A stretch of DNA of 64,000 nt from Sequoia sempervirens (GCA_007258455.2 VDFB02193867.1:570505328-570569327); one strand, 5' to 3'; counted from the stretch's first letter, positions 11,230 through 23,420 are shown. Notes: a model not told the origin generated them from the sequence alone. Program-made: numbers and translations.

Positions 11230-12372
11230 GATTTGTTTTGGAAAAATAGAGATGGTGTATTATTATTATGCCTGGATGAATCATAGGCCAAGCATGTTCT
11301 AAGTGAAATGGATGAAGGGATTTGTGGAGGTCACTTCTCAGCAAAGACAACTGCACACAAGATTCTCAGGGCTGGGTATTATTGGCCAAAGGTTTTTAAT
11401 GATTCCTTTACACATGTGAGGAAGTGTGAAGCTTGTCAAAAAAATTCTGGTAAATTGAAGTATCAGGGTGCTTTGCCACTTCGACCTTTGCAAGCCAATG
11501 CCCCTTTTCATCAATGGGGAATTGATTTTATTGGAGAGATATAGGAGAAGTCAAGTGGAGGACATAGATGGATACTAGTTGCCACTGATAATTTTACAAA
11601 ATGGGTGGAGGCAGTCCCAACCAAGCAGGCTACGAGTAAGGTAGTGATTAATTTCTTGATGGACAACATTATCACCAGATTTGGTACACCATTGAGGATA
11701 ATTACAGATAATGGGATGTGTTTCAGGTCAGATAAATTCAAAATCTTTTGTGATAAGTATGGCATTACTATTTCTTATGCAGCTCTATATCATCCATAAG
11801 CTAATGGATAGGTGGAATCCAGTAATAAGAGTCTCTTGAAGATTATAAAAAGGATGCTAGGACATAACAAGAAAGCTTGGGATTCAAAGCTAAAACTGGC
11901 TATGTGGGCTGGTAGGATCACTGTGAAGAAGGCAATTGGAAAATCAACATTTGAATTAGTATATGGAGCACAAGCCAGGATGCCTCTGCAGAACTTGTTA
12001 CCAGTTTATAAATTTGTTTTACAGGAAGATTTGGAAGTTCCTGAGCCTATGGAGAACATAATGGAACAACTTGCTGAGCTTGATGAAGTAAGGAGAGAGG
12101 CTCAAAGTCAAAACATGAAGTTGCAGGCATAGATGAAGTATCTATTTGATAAGAAGGAAAAGAATAGAAAATTTGAAGAGAGTGACTTGGTGTTAATGTG
12201 GAATGCAAGGTGTCAGGAGAAGGGAAAGCATGGTAAATTTGAAGCTCTCTGGCTGGGACCATTTGTTGTTGTTGGAAAAAGGGGTGAAGATTCATACTAT
12301 CTGCAAAACATGGTTGGTGAGGATCAGGAATTGCCTGTTCATGGGCAATTCTTGAAGCTTTTCTTCTTGTGA
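11230..12372 (+). pseudogene. integrase of gypsy element 1
   Basis: The HHCC zinc domain is GGHFSAKTTAHKILRAGYYWP...KCEACQKNSG. The core has ATDNFTKWVEA (D), RIITDNGMCF (D) and NG-stop-VESSNKSL (E), so the catalytic triad is readable. YHP-stop-ANG-stop-VESSNK corresponds to the near-invariant YHPQANGQxE, so both stops sit exactly on glutamines (TAA and TAG). Other TAGs follow ES, EI and QA. The C-terminal block W..RCQEKGKHGKFEALWLGPFVV is the GPY/F-type module and is not followed by a chromodomain. The end near 12372 reads PVHGQFLKLFFL, the usual terminus of this family. Confidence 0.93.
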
Positions 12373-12657
12373 GCATCATAGGGGATTAAGGGTTGCCAGT
12401 GCATGGACAACTCTTGATGGTCCTCTTTAAAATTATTTTCCATGTACAGTAGTTTAGGTTTTCATTCATTTCCACTTCACTTCCATTTTTCATTCATTTT
12501 GCATCCATTCTCATTTCCATCTTACATTCTCTGCATTCATTTCCATCGCCATTCATTCCATTGCTGCTCATTGGTTCATTCTCTATCTGGTCTGCTCTCC
12601 CATGGATTTTGGATCCTTGCAATGATCTTATTATCATTCATCCCCAGATGGATCCAC
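12373..12657 (+). other. 3' untranslated region of gypsy element 1, CATT-rich
   Basis: No frame is evident. A near copy of the pol tail (GGTTGCCAGTGCATGG, resembling ATTGCCTGTTCATGGG upstream) follows the stop. Then comes a CATTCATTTCCA-rich low-complexity run (about 12455-12580). There is no clear polypurine tract against the 3' LTR at 12658, which is unusual. Confidence 0.6.
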
Positions 12658-14470
12658 TGTTAGAACTGTTAAATTATGATATTTTCACATGTTGACTTTA
12701 CTCATTTGGCCTTACCGTGTGCATTTTCCACTCATATTTTTCCCTTTGGTCCCATTGAATCCATTGAGTCATGCATATGTTACATCATGGTTCGGGTCGG
12801 TGTGACATTTTCTTCATCTCCCCGACCCGTTTTTGCTAAATTCTGTGTTTCAGGGTGGTCGGTAGGACTTCTCGCATGTCTCGGCGATCACATTAGCGGA
12901 TGTAACCTTATCGGCATGTGTTTTGGCTATCGGGTTGAGGTTTCCTCGATCTTCTTTTGTCTTACCGACCAGTACCTAAGTGGTCATTTCGGTGAGAGTT
13001 TAATTCTTCGGCGAGGGGTTATGGTGAGGAGGTATGTGTTATAGAGACTTTTCAAGTGGAGGATGGTGTATCGCTATAAGTTATAGCTATCGATGTAAGG
13101 TCATGGAGAGTGACCTTCAATCTCGCCGACCTTACACGTTGATTTACTTTGATGTACATATCGCTATAAGGTTGGTGGTTTCTTGGCGAGCATGTGGTCC
13201 TGGGGTGACTTTTGGCATAATATGGAACTCTCTACTTAGCGTCTCCCTGAGTGTAATGAGCTACAATGATAGTCCATGGGTGCATTGGTGTGTGGCATCC
13301 TATGTCTCAGTGACATGTGAATAATAAATGATCTTAGGTGTAGCCCGATGAATCTATATGATGTATCGATGACAGTGGCGGGCTATAATGAAACAAAGGA
13401 ACACTATGGGGTTTCGATATGATATGCGGACTGCTACGGTGACTGTGAATGAAATGTTTGAATTGCCTTCGGCATAAGTTGTGATGTGTCACGCCGACTC
13501 CCTCGCTGGTAAAAACTAGAAATTCATCACTGGGCCGACATGAATTTGAATTGGTGACTGTTGTTGGCCGACTTGTTTGGAGCCCGATTTTTATCCTGGG
13601 CCGACATGATGTTTTATTTTGATATTTTCCTCATGCTGGTGTATAAGTAAGCATGTTGTAGTTGTTAATTAGACCACCAGAGATCAGATTTTTTGATACA
13701 CTGCAAGTAGATACATTAGAATAAAATTATCAGACCAGAGGCTATTGTTGTATGATTTTCACAATGGAGGTATTTATGAGATTCAGTTGATGTTGTTGCA
13801 TTTTTCTAGTGCCATTTATCTATTGAGTTAAATGAAAAATATTGCTAAGTTGTCTCCATGATTGATTTTTCTGGTTGTTTAAGTTGACATAACAAGTTTA
13901 TGTTCAATTTATCAATACACATTTGTTGTATTCGTGTGATTAATCAATTGGTTCTTTCAAGCAAAGATTAAATCCTTTTATTGATCATAGTAATCAGAGA
14001 GATTCATTTTGGATTATTAAAGGAGAACTTAGTAGTCACAATATTGCATGTTCATACAAGTTATGAATAAATCATATGCCAGATAATCTATATCTCATCC
14101 AGAGAGTGTTGTTCATCTTGATCTCATTTGACTCCGTCTACCCAACAAGGCACTAGTCTCTGCATTTCACTATTTGAATCCATTTTAGTTCTTTTATATC
14201 TATTAATTAAGCATTCTAGGATTTAGATCAGAAGGTAGCTATCAAGTTTGGTTTCATTTGTTCACTATTATCTGCCATTGTGGACAAAGCATTTCAGAAA
14301 GATAATCACAAGTTAAGTCTGCATTGTTCAAGAGAGGTACACCCGCCTTGGTCTTGCAGCACCAGAAGAGTAGAAGGTTCAATTTTTTTGAACCTTGTTC
14401 TGTTACCCTAAAATGTTGTGAAAGCTTGGCAATCTTTTGTGGTTCAAACCTACGTTTTTGAGAGCTAACA
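12658..14470 (+). repeat. 3' LTR of gypsy element 1
   Basis: 1813 bp, colinear with 4092-5904. In the first 245 bp I count about eleven substitutions; later parts look closer. The end CTAACA is followed by the target duplication CCCTG. Confidence 0.95.
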
Positions 14471-15495
14471 CCCTGTTAAAAGTATAATGAAAATAATAAA
14501 GGGGAATGCACATGCATTCAGACACACTGCCTAGAGCTCACTGCTCAATTACAAAAGGGGCTCACTGCCCAACAATATAGAATAGGATTAAATCCGGAGG
14601 GTATGAATTGAAAAAAATAGCTTTTGCACAATCATGAATACAGTTCCAATTAAGCACAAAAAACTCCTTCACTTTTCACTCTACAAACGAATGAATAGAT
14701 CAATGTTCGCACACTTGCACTCTATCTGGATTTTCTTACACACACACTTTCGCACATCCTCTCTCAAAATTTTCATAAAAAATCGCTCTTATATATCCGC
14801 ATCATGGATTACATCAACAACTTAGTTGGCTAGAAAAATAAAAAATATTTACAATGTCAACCCAAATTTAGAATTAAATTTTCAATGTGGATCTAAACAC
14901 CATTGGCCAATACAATGATGTGACCCAAAACAATACTCACGAGCATGCCAAACATTCAAATTTTACTTTTCAAGGATCCACAACACGTTACCACCATCAT
15001 GTTGGCCAGGAACATGACAACTCAAACATGCACAAGAAAAATCTTTGACCACGAGCACACCGATCAATGTGGACATACAAGAATGATGGAGAATGATCTA
15101 GAAGCATCCAATAACACCAAGAACTAACAGAGAAGCATCCAAAACAACTGAGATTATTAGAATCACACAATCTTAACTTAGGAACACTGATAGAGACCAC
15201 AAAAATACTTTAGACCACAACACAATCAAATCTTCACGCGAACCTCTGAAACTTTTGGTAGATGATCTAGATACTCTAAAAAATAAACCCTTTAGTCCAC
15301 AACATTTGATCTCCAACGTAGAGAACAAGGCACCTTCATGACCTTCACAATTCCACTGGCAATAGGAAACTCTATAACTCTTCCTTTCACAATTTTCTCA
15401 ATATCCTCGACATATATAGCCTTCAATACAATGATGCTAATAGTGTTGACATCAATGACAACCACATATCAGAAACACACCCACAACATCCAACA
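14471..15495 (-). repeat. copia 5' LTR, distal part
   Basis: Continuation of 3869-4091 after the gypsy insertion. Its start (GGGGAATGCACATGCATTC, then CACTGCCTAGAGCTCACTGC) is the reverse complement of 45425-45475 in the solo LTR. The outer end reads ACATCCAACA at 15486-15495, the reverse of an LTR start TGTTGG. The two pieces add to about 1243 bp after removing the target duplication. Confidence 0.85.
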
Positions 15496-16296
15496 AAATA
15501 TTTACTTGGTTTTATATTAATATTTACTTAGACAAGACTCTCACTTTTGAGTCTTCCCTTTGCTCAAATTTTGACACTTGAAAGAAATAAATTATTTCTT
15601 AAAACTCCCATTTTTATTTCTTCTTACATGCCATAAATTTTATCACCTAGTGAGGAGCTACACACTCGAGCAAGGGGATGGGGAGAAGGTGAAAAAGTGC
15701 AATTAGGTTTTAGATATGTATTATTTAGTATTTTATGTTACATAAAAGGTTTATTAAGACCCTGTAGTGAGGAAGGGTGAGATTGTGCGTTATATTATTC
15801 TAGAGGTCATAATATACCTTCAGACCCCTTGGTGATTTTCTCACCTCCAATGGTGAAAAAATGAGAAGAGTGGAACCCTCAATAGATTTTATGTTTGGAA
15901 ATATCTCTTATATAGCTACCAAGTTTGTGTGTCACTTGTAAAAAATAAATATTCTAATCTAGATATAAAGTTTGATTGTTTTAATGTTGGTGTGATGCAA
16001 CAACTCTTCATCAAAAAATAAGTAGAAATCCATTTAAAGATCATGTCTCCATTAAAAATATGCCTACTTAAAAAATAAAGGAGAAAGCAGAGCAAAATTT
16101 GGTTCCTAAAAAGAATAAACCCTCCCTTGGCCTATCTTGGGCTAGCAAAAAAGGAATGGATTTGATAAAAATAATAATATTAAATTAAATTAATTAGAAC
16201 TTTGGGAGAGGAAAAATTCAAAATATTTTTTTATAGAAGTCAAGGTATGTTCATGATGGTTGGTTGTACACCTAAATAGAAAAAATAAAATTAATT
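15496..16296. other. unassigned sequence between copia LTR and LINE
   Basis: AT-rich, stops in all frames, nothing recognised. Its later part (from about 16080) may be the decayed 5' region of the LINE that follows, since the sequence runs on without a visible junction. Confidence 0.4.
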
Positions 16297-16930
16297 TCTT
16301 AGAATATTAGTGGATTGTATAACCCACACAAATAGGATTTATTAGATAATTTTAATAAAATATGTATGCCTAACATGTTATTTTTACAAGAAACCAAAGT
16401 TACTTTGGATAGGTTTAACAAATTCTTGCTAAGAGTTTAGAACAATAGTACTTGCTCTAGAGTTAATGTTGCAAGCACTTCTTTGGGATTAGACAACATA
16501 TGAAATCTTTCTTCTATTTTTTTTCTCAATATTTGTTGCTTCTCATCATCACTTGCCTATCCTATTCTCTCACAAAAATGATACTTATTTGTGGACCATC
16601 TCTAACATGTATACGACCAACTTGACATGGGAAAGGAAAAGGTTTTGTCTTGAGTTGGCCAGCTTCATAAAACTACACAACAACCTTAAATGAATAATTG
16701 TAGGAGACTTCAACACCATTATTTCTTCTTTGAAAAAATAGATTGGTTCCCAAGTATATTTTGATATTATGGATGATCTTACTACCTTTATCTCTACTTG
16801 TGCCCTATTGGATGTTGAGTTAAAATTCTCAAAATTCACTTGGTTAAACTGGAGAATTAAGTCTTCCTTGATTTAAGGAAGGATTAACCACACATTCTTC
16901 TCCCTAGATTGGCTCTTTTTTCTCTCTTGG
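16297..16930 (+). pseudogene. LINE apurinic/apyrimidinic-type endonuclease relic
   Basis: The start reads S-stop-NISGLYNPHK, matching the L1 opening SWNIRGLNxPxK with W as TAG. MLFLQETKV (about 16375) carries the catalytic E of the ETK block. IIVGDFNTIISSLKK (GDFN at 16703-16714) is the next signature. TTFISTCALLDVELKFSKFTWLNWR matches the C-terminal block in which FTW is conserved. Several frame changes are needed to read through it. This domain would nick target DNA to prime reverse transcription. Confidence 0.85.
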
Positions 16931-17789
16931 TTAAATGTATTGGCTCAAACCTCTTTGCCTTTGTATTATACTTGGGCAATGATAAATGTACATGGATAAT
17001 GCAAAAAAGGAAAGGGAATCCTTTCAAATTTGAGAAGATGTGGCTCCATCATCCAAAATTTCCTTCTAGAGTTGAGGAATATAGAATATTAAGGTCAATG
17101 GTTTTTCTATTTTTATAATAGGTCAAAAGCTAAAAAATATCAAGATAAATATTAATAAATGGAATAAATCTACCTTTAGAAATATTTTTCACAAAGAAGA
17201 GAGAGTTCTCAATGGAGATGGAGGCCCTAAAAAAGTAAATACAAACTAAAAGTATGAACTAGGAAGAATTTTGGAAGGACAAACCTCTACTATGTTACAC
17301 TTACTCTCTAATAGCTATGGAGGAAACTTTCTAAAGGAAACAATATAGGTCTTTCTAGGGTGGCATGAATATTGAGTTATTCCATTTGACAACCATGAAG
17401 CATAGATTTGCTAACATAATTAACGAGATGAAATATTCCAATGGGAATTTATACCCAAATGAGGAATGCATTAGAAATAAACTTATTTCCTTCTAAGGAT
17501 TGATATTTGAAGATAGATCGAGTAATTTGGGAAAGTAAAATCAACTACTAGATCTTATTCCTTGTATTATTTCTAATAGTGAGAATGAAGATTTGATTAT
17601 GTCATTTTCAAAGGAAGAAATCAATTTTGTTTTCAAATCCTTTGAAGGAAGCATGTTGCAAGGGTTGTATGGAATTCTCAATTTGGTCTTCCTATATTTC
17701 TAGGATATTATGTAGGCAAAGACAGTGTTGATGTTGCATACAAGTTATTCCTTGTGTAAAAAAACTTAAGAAACTTAATGATACTTTCT

Positions 17790-18950
17790 CAATGCCTACA
17801 TCCAAGAAAAATAGTACCACTAACCTTTTTTATTTTAGACTTGTAAGCCTACACAATTTTGTATATAATATTTTCACAAAAAAATATTATATATGGTTAT
17901 GGGTTATTTGTCCTAACTTTATCTACTCACAACAAAGTGGCTTTGTTAAGGGGAACTCTTATAGTCTATTATCACCATTCATGCGGTTATTCACTCAATG
18001 GAAAATAGAAAAAAGGGCAGTCACATCCTCAACCTTGACATTAATAAAGCGTACGATTGGGTCTCCTAGACCTTCCTTAGTAAAATGTTGGCAAGATTTA
18101 GGTTTTGCAAAAAAATAGAAGCATAGTTAGGAACTTCATGTCTTCTCCTTAGTTCTTTATCCTTATTAATAGCCTTAATTTTAGATTCTTTGTAAGTAGT
18201 AGATATGTAATACAAGTTTAATCTATATACTCATTTTTATTTTTCCTCATTATGGAAGCATTGCAAAAATCCTTGACAATGATGTAATTTTAAGTAGACT
18301 AAAAGGATTCAATCCTTCCTCCTCAATTCCTCCTATCACTCATTAATAATTTTTTTATGCTACCATTTTTCATGTGTAGGACCTTTTTTATTAATATTAA
18401 GAAATTTAAAATCCTTCTACAAGATTATGATCAAGCCTAGGGCAAAAAATCGAGCTTGGATAAAAGTTGTTTATTCTTTTCTTAACATTACTCTAGAAAG
18501 ATAAATGAATATGATCAATATAATGGATTGTAAAAACTAATAATTACCATCTATTTATCTTGTATTTCCTATGTTCCAGTGAAGCATACTTTAGGGTTAG
18601 TGGTCTCAATTTTTAATAGGATTATAGTAAAAAATTATTGGTTGCAATGGCACACTTCTTTGTTAGATGGGTAAGCTACAACTTGTCAAATATAATCTTC
18701 AAGATATCCCTATCTATTTCATGTATATTTTATAGATTCTCTCTATAATTATTGATAAATGAGAACAAATTTAAAAATATTTCTTTGGAATGGATCTAAA
18801 GAGAAAAGAAGGATACCTTTGCTTAAAATTGGGATTAGTTTTTCCTTCCTAAGAAATGGGGAGGCTTAGGAATTAGAAATTTAAAAATGTTTGATTTGGC
18901 CTTTTCTACTAAGGTGGGCTAGCTATCTCAAAGAAAATAAGGAATGGAAT
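17790..18950 (+). pseudogene. LINE reverse transcriptase relic
   Basis: FYFRLVSLHNFVYNIFTK (about 17820) matches the L1 block FRPISLCNVxYKIISK. SQQSGFVKGN matches QSGFVKGR. ILNLDINKAYDWVS-stop-TFL (about 18028-18075) matches LDxxKAYDxVxW, with the W as TAG. PPITH-stop-stop-FFYAT at 18332-18358 matches PxTHQQFADDT, with QQ as TAA TAA and the catalytic ADD lost. PKKWGGLGIRNLKMFDLAFSTK (about 18848-18912) is the post-RT GGLGxR block. Clearly inactive. Confidence 0.88.
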
Positions 18951-19504
18951 ACCTTTATTAGATGCAAACACATAGTGGAGAACAACCAACTTCCCTTTCT
19001 CTCTTGCAATGACCTTACTTGGGGCTCTTGTATTTGAAAGCTCTTATGTAAAAAAGGTTCATACTAAAAAAGGTGTAAAATGGAAAATTGGACATAGTAG
19101 AGGTATTTGGTTCATGGATGATCCTTAGCTTCTTAATTCCCCTTGGTATTTGTTGAGTAGATGGGCCTAGTTGCTAACTTGATGGGACCTATTTCTATTA
19201 TGTTAAAGGAGTCTATGGGGATATGGGTGGCTAATTACATAGATTTTTTTAATTTGGTAAGAGTGGAAAATTCTCCCCCTTACTAATCCCTCTCCTAATC
19301 ACTCTCTTCTTCTTAATAGGAACCATAAGCTCTTGATGGGATTCATATTTCCTAGTCTTCCCTTGAATATGAGCTTTTTTGGGCTAACTCTTTCTTAAAT
19401 TATTACTTGATATATTTTGGTTTTCTATAGATTTTACCCCTACCTAATCCTCCTCCTTAGAAATTTATTTAGTTCAAACCTCACATCTTAATATTGAACT
19501 TCTT

Positions 19505-19835
19505 TCTTTAGATGATTTCTCAAGATAAATTCCTCATGGTGGATAATCTAATAAAAAAAAATCTCCCTAATAAGTGTTATTTGTGTAAGATTGCCTCAAA
19601 TTTGGCTTGTACCATCTTTTTGTTGACTATACTTTTTCTTAGATTGTGTTGGGACTCATTATGTATATATTATCCCTCTTTTAGATCCAACCTCTCTCTT
19701 TATTGGACCTCTTTTATCTATGGTTTTCTCCCTTTTCCAATCCTTCTCTTAAGCTATTGTGGAACCTCTTCATCCCTCATGACTTTTGGGTCTTGTGGAG
19801 TGAAAGTAATGCTAGAATATTTAACTGTATAAAGT
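19505..19835 (+). pseudogene. LINE zinc-binding (zf-RVT-like) segment
   Basis: An open stretch reads DNLIKKNLPNKCYLCKIASN, which matches the DNLxKRxxxxxxxCxLC block of the zf-RVT region behind plant L1 RT. The rest is hydrophobic and degraded. Assignment rests on this block and its position between RT and RNase H. Confidence 0.55.
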
Positions 19836-20049
19836 ATCCTATCAGTCATGTATTTTCTAGGATATCTCTTGTCATAAAACAAAACTTATTTATTATTGTC
19901 AAGGATTGTAAAGGTCATGATTCTCCCTCTAACTCTCTCTTGGTTTCTCATGATGAATTAATGGATGTGGAAGATTATAACTCAAGGGTTGATATTGGGA
20001 ACCGCCTCTAGAAGCTAACCATTAGTCTATCCCAAGTTCTTTAGGCATT

Positions 20050-20523
20050 CCCTTATACCTCTTAGTTTAATTTAAAATTTTATGGTCCTCTAAAGGAAAT
20101 TTAGGGATTTCTAGTGTTGATAGAATTATGAGAAATAATTTTTGAAGAGAGGTGGGAGACTTATCCATCAACCTTGAAATACAAACCAATTATTTTATGG
20201 AGGAAACTATCATATTTCAAGGCATCATCCTAGTCAAGGAGTTGGGAATCCAACATATATAAGTGTAAATAGATTTGTTGAATATCATTAATTACCTCTT
20301 GAAACTTAAATCTCCTTTCAATTCTATTAGTCACTTGGTTTTTTACTCTATAATTATATTGAACTCTCTCCTCAATGTCAAAATCATGCATATCTACCAA
20401 GAGGGAAACCTTGTGACAAATTTATTTCGTAACTCATATGTGTCCCATGTGGAACACTCAAAAAAGGTGGTAGGGGACAATCTACTTATGGAATCCATCA
20501 AACTAATTGGTAATGTAACCCCT
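20050..20523 (+). pseudogene. LINE C-terminal RNase H domain relic
   Basis: WSSKGNLGISSVDRIMRNNF (from about 20083) corresponds to the plant L1 RNase H opening DGSSKGNPGxxGxGGIxRN. The later open part (20275-20523) ends LNVKIMHIYQEGNLVTNLFRN, resembling VxHxxREGNxxADxLAN, with the catalytic D replaced. This RVT_3 domain is typical of plant L1 elements with an acquired RNase H. Confidence 0.7.
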
Positions 20524-20530
20524 TAAGATG

Positions 20531-21761
20531 ACTATTACAAGGGTTTAAGACAACCCCATATAATTTAGAGGAAGTAAAAGTATAAAACATAAAGGGAAGA
20601 CTATTGGTCCCTTGAGAATATTCCTACCATTTTTTAGTTGGTATTTTCCCAATAAGAAACAAGTTTTAGACTATTACTATAGTTTTGGTCCCTTTTTTGT
20701 CACTTGTGAGAAATAATTCCTAGCTTATAGGGTACATAAAGGCTCTAACTCCATGGGTGGGGAGAGGAATCAAGTGGATCCAACCTCCTATGACTTAGTG
20801 AAAATCAATTCCAAGGTGTGTAGGCTTTTAAGGAGAGTTTGGATCACTAGATACATAAAAAGTGGTTAAAGGGAATGACTCAACCCTTTGTGTCAAACTT
20901 GAAAGAAAGTAGGCCTCTAGGGTTGTAAAGATGAGAAATGTGGAGATTGATGTTTTGGAGGACCTTGTTTCATATATTATAGGTCTCTCAATGGAGGGGA
21001 TGAAAATATACAAGGAAAAAAAATGAGGAATCTCCCTCCTCTTTCTTGAGAGATATGGAGCAATTAAAGAGAATTTAGAATAATTTCAATAGAACCTTAT
21101 AGCCTCACCAATGAGATGAAGTGGATATGTATCTTATTATTAGTCACCCTAGAAGGGGAGTTCTAATCCATTTATATATTTCATTTAACTTTACTAGGTC
21201 ATTTTTCCACTAATATCTTGTAATATTTTCCATTTTCTTACTATCTTCTCTAGACCATTTGGTTCTTGATTTCAAAAGAAGTATCAAGGCTAATTTTATA
21301 CACTAATCTAGTATCCTATTTTTGTTTAATCATGCTCACTTTAAATCCTACACATGATTTTCCACCCATTCTTGAGTTTCCCTACCCTTCCTCTTCTTCT
21401 AATGCCTAGCACAAAAACCATAAGAATTCTTTGGGTCTAGAATCCTCTATGTCGAAAAAGGAATATTTCAAGGAAACCTCAACCTTGGTTGATCCCAAAT
21501 TTTTTGATAATAATCTTGGTATTGAATGAGGGGTAAAATTTACCAGTGGAGTGGGTTCTAGAAGCCATAATTCATAGTTTATGGAGAAGAAGAAAATGGT
21601 GATGTTGGATGGTTTTGAATTCTAAGATGAAAAAGATGCCACTACTAAACAAAAGGATAAGGTTAAGTATATAATGAAGGATGGTGGTGATTATGTGCTC
21701 ATTTTTTAAATAATTAATAATTAGGATATGAACCTACCCCTAACCCTACTAACACTTCTAG
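20531..21761. other. unassigned degraded sequence
   Basis: No recognisable gene. Plus-strand translations give short fragments only (for example near 21380-21710, serine- and lysine-rich). Could be 3' LINE sequence or the start of another LINE ORF1; I cannot decide. Confidence 0.35.
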
Positions 21762-22152
21762 TGTAGGAGTTTATAGTGAACTCCTCAAACACCCTAGGAT
21801 CACCTGCAAGATGAAATAAATTCCATGAGAAAGAAATGGTAGAAATATCATGATATCATTAATGATACAAGAATTCCAAATTGAATATAAAAAAGTACAT
21901 ATCGTACCTTGCTTATATAGGCAAGGAGTGAGATAGGATTAGACAAGATCATGACAAGTGCCTTAATCCTATCACATGTGACAATTGCCTAACTACCTAG
22001 AAAATGATGCAAATATAAGACAAGTTCTAGAAAATACAACTAAGACTTCTAGAAGAATCTTATATCATAAGTAAACTTAACATGTTAATATGTCCATTAA
22101 TTACCTAGGGCAATAAATTACTAGTTACAAGAATTTATTATTGACACCAACA
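21762..22152 (-). repeat. 3' LTR of element A
   Basis: 391 bp, aligned with 23421-23595 plus 31179-31394. Contains the TATA-like palindrome at 21907-21926. Confidence 0.88.
21907..21926 (-). promoter_or_regulatory. TATA box inside a near-perfect palindrome, LTR of element A
   Basis: The plus strand reads CCTTGCTTATATAGGCAAGG; the minus strand gives CCTTGCCTATATAAGCAAGG with a TATATAA core. The six-base arms CCTTGC/GCAAGG are kept in the other LTR (about 23570-23586), where one inner base differs. Probable core promoter of the LTR. Confidence 0.6.
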
Positions 22153-22162
22153 CCCCCCCTTA
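22153..22162 (-). other. polypurine tract of element A
   Basis: CCCCCCCTTA directly after the LTR end; on the minus strand TAAGGGGGGG abuts the 3' LTR. This fixes the orientation. Confidence 0.75.
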
Positions 22163-23401
22163 AGTGCAACTTAGGAGAAGATTATTATGAAAAGATGAAA
22201 TTATGGGTTCCAACTACGAGGCTATGTTAGGTACCCATGTATAAATGCAAATGAAATCTCTCACAAATGGAGAAAAGGAGAAAACCCAGTGGGATAAAAA
22301 TCCTCCCCAATAGAGAGATAAATACAATAATGATATCCATCACAAATCCAATCAATCTCCATCCACACAAAGGATGACAAGAGAGATAATACAACCCCCC
22401 ATAATGAGATAACCTGCTACAAAGAGAAGCATTGGAAGTACACTATAGAGTAACACTAGAATCCTCAATTCAGAAAAAAAGGAAAAATAGTTTTGTTTGC
22501 TAGAAACCATATTATAGTCATTCAAGGACTCGAGATAGAATCATGATAAGAAACAAAAGACCTGATGCTAAGGAACATTGGAAAAATTGCAAACTGACAT
22601 AACTCTAGAATCTATGAAGCAACAATTGATTGACAAATGATCTGGAACTAAAATGAAGTGTAGAGAAAATGCAAACCTAATGCACACAAAAAAGAAATAG
22701 TGCATGCACTGATGAATGTTCACATCTTCCTCCATGATGAAAAATGACCTTAGATCTATGTAGAGGATGAAACCATCTTTTCGATAATGTAAAGTTTTCA
22801 AAAAATGAACGTCGTATGTTCAAGTTATGAATTTTAGAAAAAAGCTAAATTTAGCCTGCAAGAAATGGGTTTTCTAGCAAAAGAGTTTACTTTTGATTTG
22901 ATTTCTAAATAATCTATTCACTGTGTACAAAATATTAGAAACCCAAAAATATTTTGATGCTAAGAATAAAAACCAAAAAATATTTTTTTGATCCAACAAG
23001 TAGAAGATGAAAAAAAAAATTCTTTTGACCTTCAACCTATATAAAAATGACGTGCAACAATTTTTGGATAGCAATTTTCTTTAGATATACTTAAGATATG
23101 CAAAATCTAAAAGATACCCAAATGAGATTTCGATCCTAGATACAAAACCCATAAATCGTTTTTCCTACAAATGAGTGGTAGTAGGATTTCTGAAGCAAAA
23201 ATGAAAACAACTCCAATAAAAATGACTTGTATCAAACCCTTCCAGATCTAACAAAATATATTAGATTTTGATGAAATTAAAGCCAATCTTGACTTTCTCT
23301 GATACCCTAGATTCAATGATAAGGCTCTCAAGACCCCAACTCACACCCAACAAGACTTTCATGCCAAGATTGGTCCCTCAGATTTGGGAAGAAGTCTACA
23401 A
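22163..23401 (-). other. non-coding internal region of element A
   Basis: Only frames under 80 codons, none resembling gag or pol. Near 22275-22310 it holds a paired CCCAGTGGGATAAAAATCC tract like the one common in plant copia elements. Marks a non-autonomous element. Confidence 0.75.
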
Positions 23402-23420
23402 CATTGAAGCTCTTATACCG
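23402..23420 (-). other. primer binding site of element A
   Basis: Minus strand CGGTATAAGAGCTTCAATG abuts the LTR. It matches the tRNA-Met PBS TGGTATCAGAGC at 10 of 12 bases. Confidence 0.65.

Larger units (their letters stand above)
4092..14470 (+). mobile_element. complete Ty3/gypsy (Tat-like) LTR retrotransposon with archaeal-type RNase H before RT
   Basis: Two 1813-bp LTRs (4092-5904 and 12658-14470) both start TGTTAG and end CTAACA. Flanking bases are CCTTG (4087-4091) and CCCTG (14471-14475), a target duplication matching at 4 of 5. Internal order is PBS, gag, protease, archaeal-type RNase H, RT, degenerate RNase H, integrase. Gag to the archaeal RNase H share one frame (6048-9332), RT to the end another (about 9700-12372). 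So there is a single frameshift against about two dozen nonsense codons. LTRs differ by roughly 3-5% in the stretches I compared by eye. Inserted into the 5' LTR of the copia element, so it is the younger of the two. Confidence 0.95.
1..15495 (-). mobile_element. Ty1/copia LTR retrotransposon, left end missing, 5' LTR split by a gypsy insertion
   Basis: Read on the minus strand the order is 5' LTR (15495-14471, then 4091-3869), tRNA-Met-type PBS, gag, protease, integrase, RT, RNase H. Protease-integrase-RT order is diagnostic of copia. The 3' LTR lies left of the window. Apart from the 10.4-kb gypsy insertion at 4092-14470, the coding part is broken by one frameshift (between about 2136 and 1875) and scattered stops. 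No target duplication can be checked because the 3' end is absent. Confidence 0.92.
16297..20530 (+). mobile_element. degraded L1-type LINE, ORF2 remnant
   Basis: Endonuclease, RT, post-RT and RNase H blocks occur in the L1 ORF2 order over 4.2 kb on one strand, with many frameshifts and stops. No LTRs and no clear poly(A) end were found. More damaged than the LTR elements around it, so probably the oldest recognisable layer. Elements at 21762-31394 and 31895-59358 may lie in its downstream flank. Confidence 0.85.

Noticed and set aside
9745..12372. An endogenous pararetrovirus instead of a gypsy element
   Set aside because: Integrase, LTRs, a PBS next to the LTR and a target duplication are all present, and no movement or coat protein was seen.
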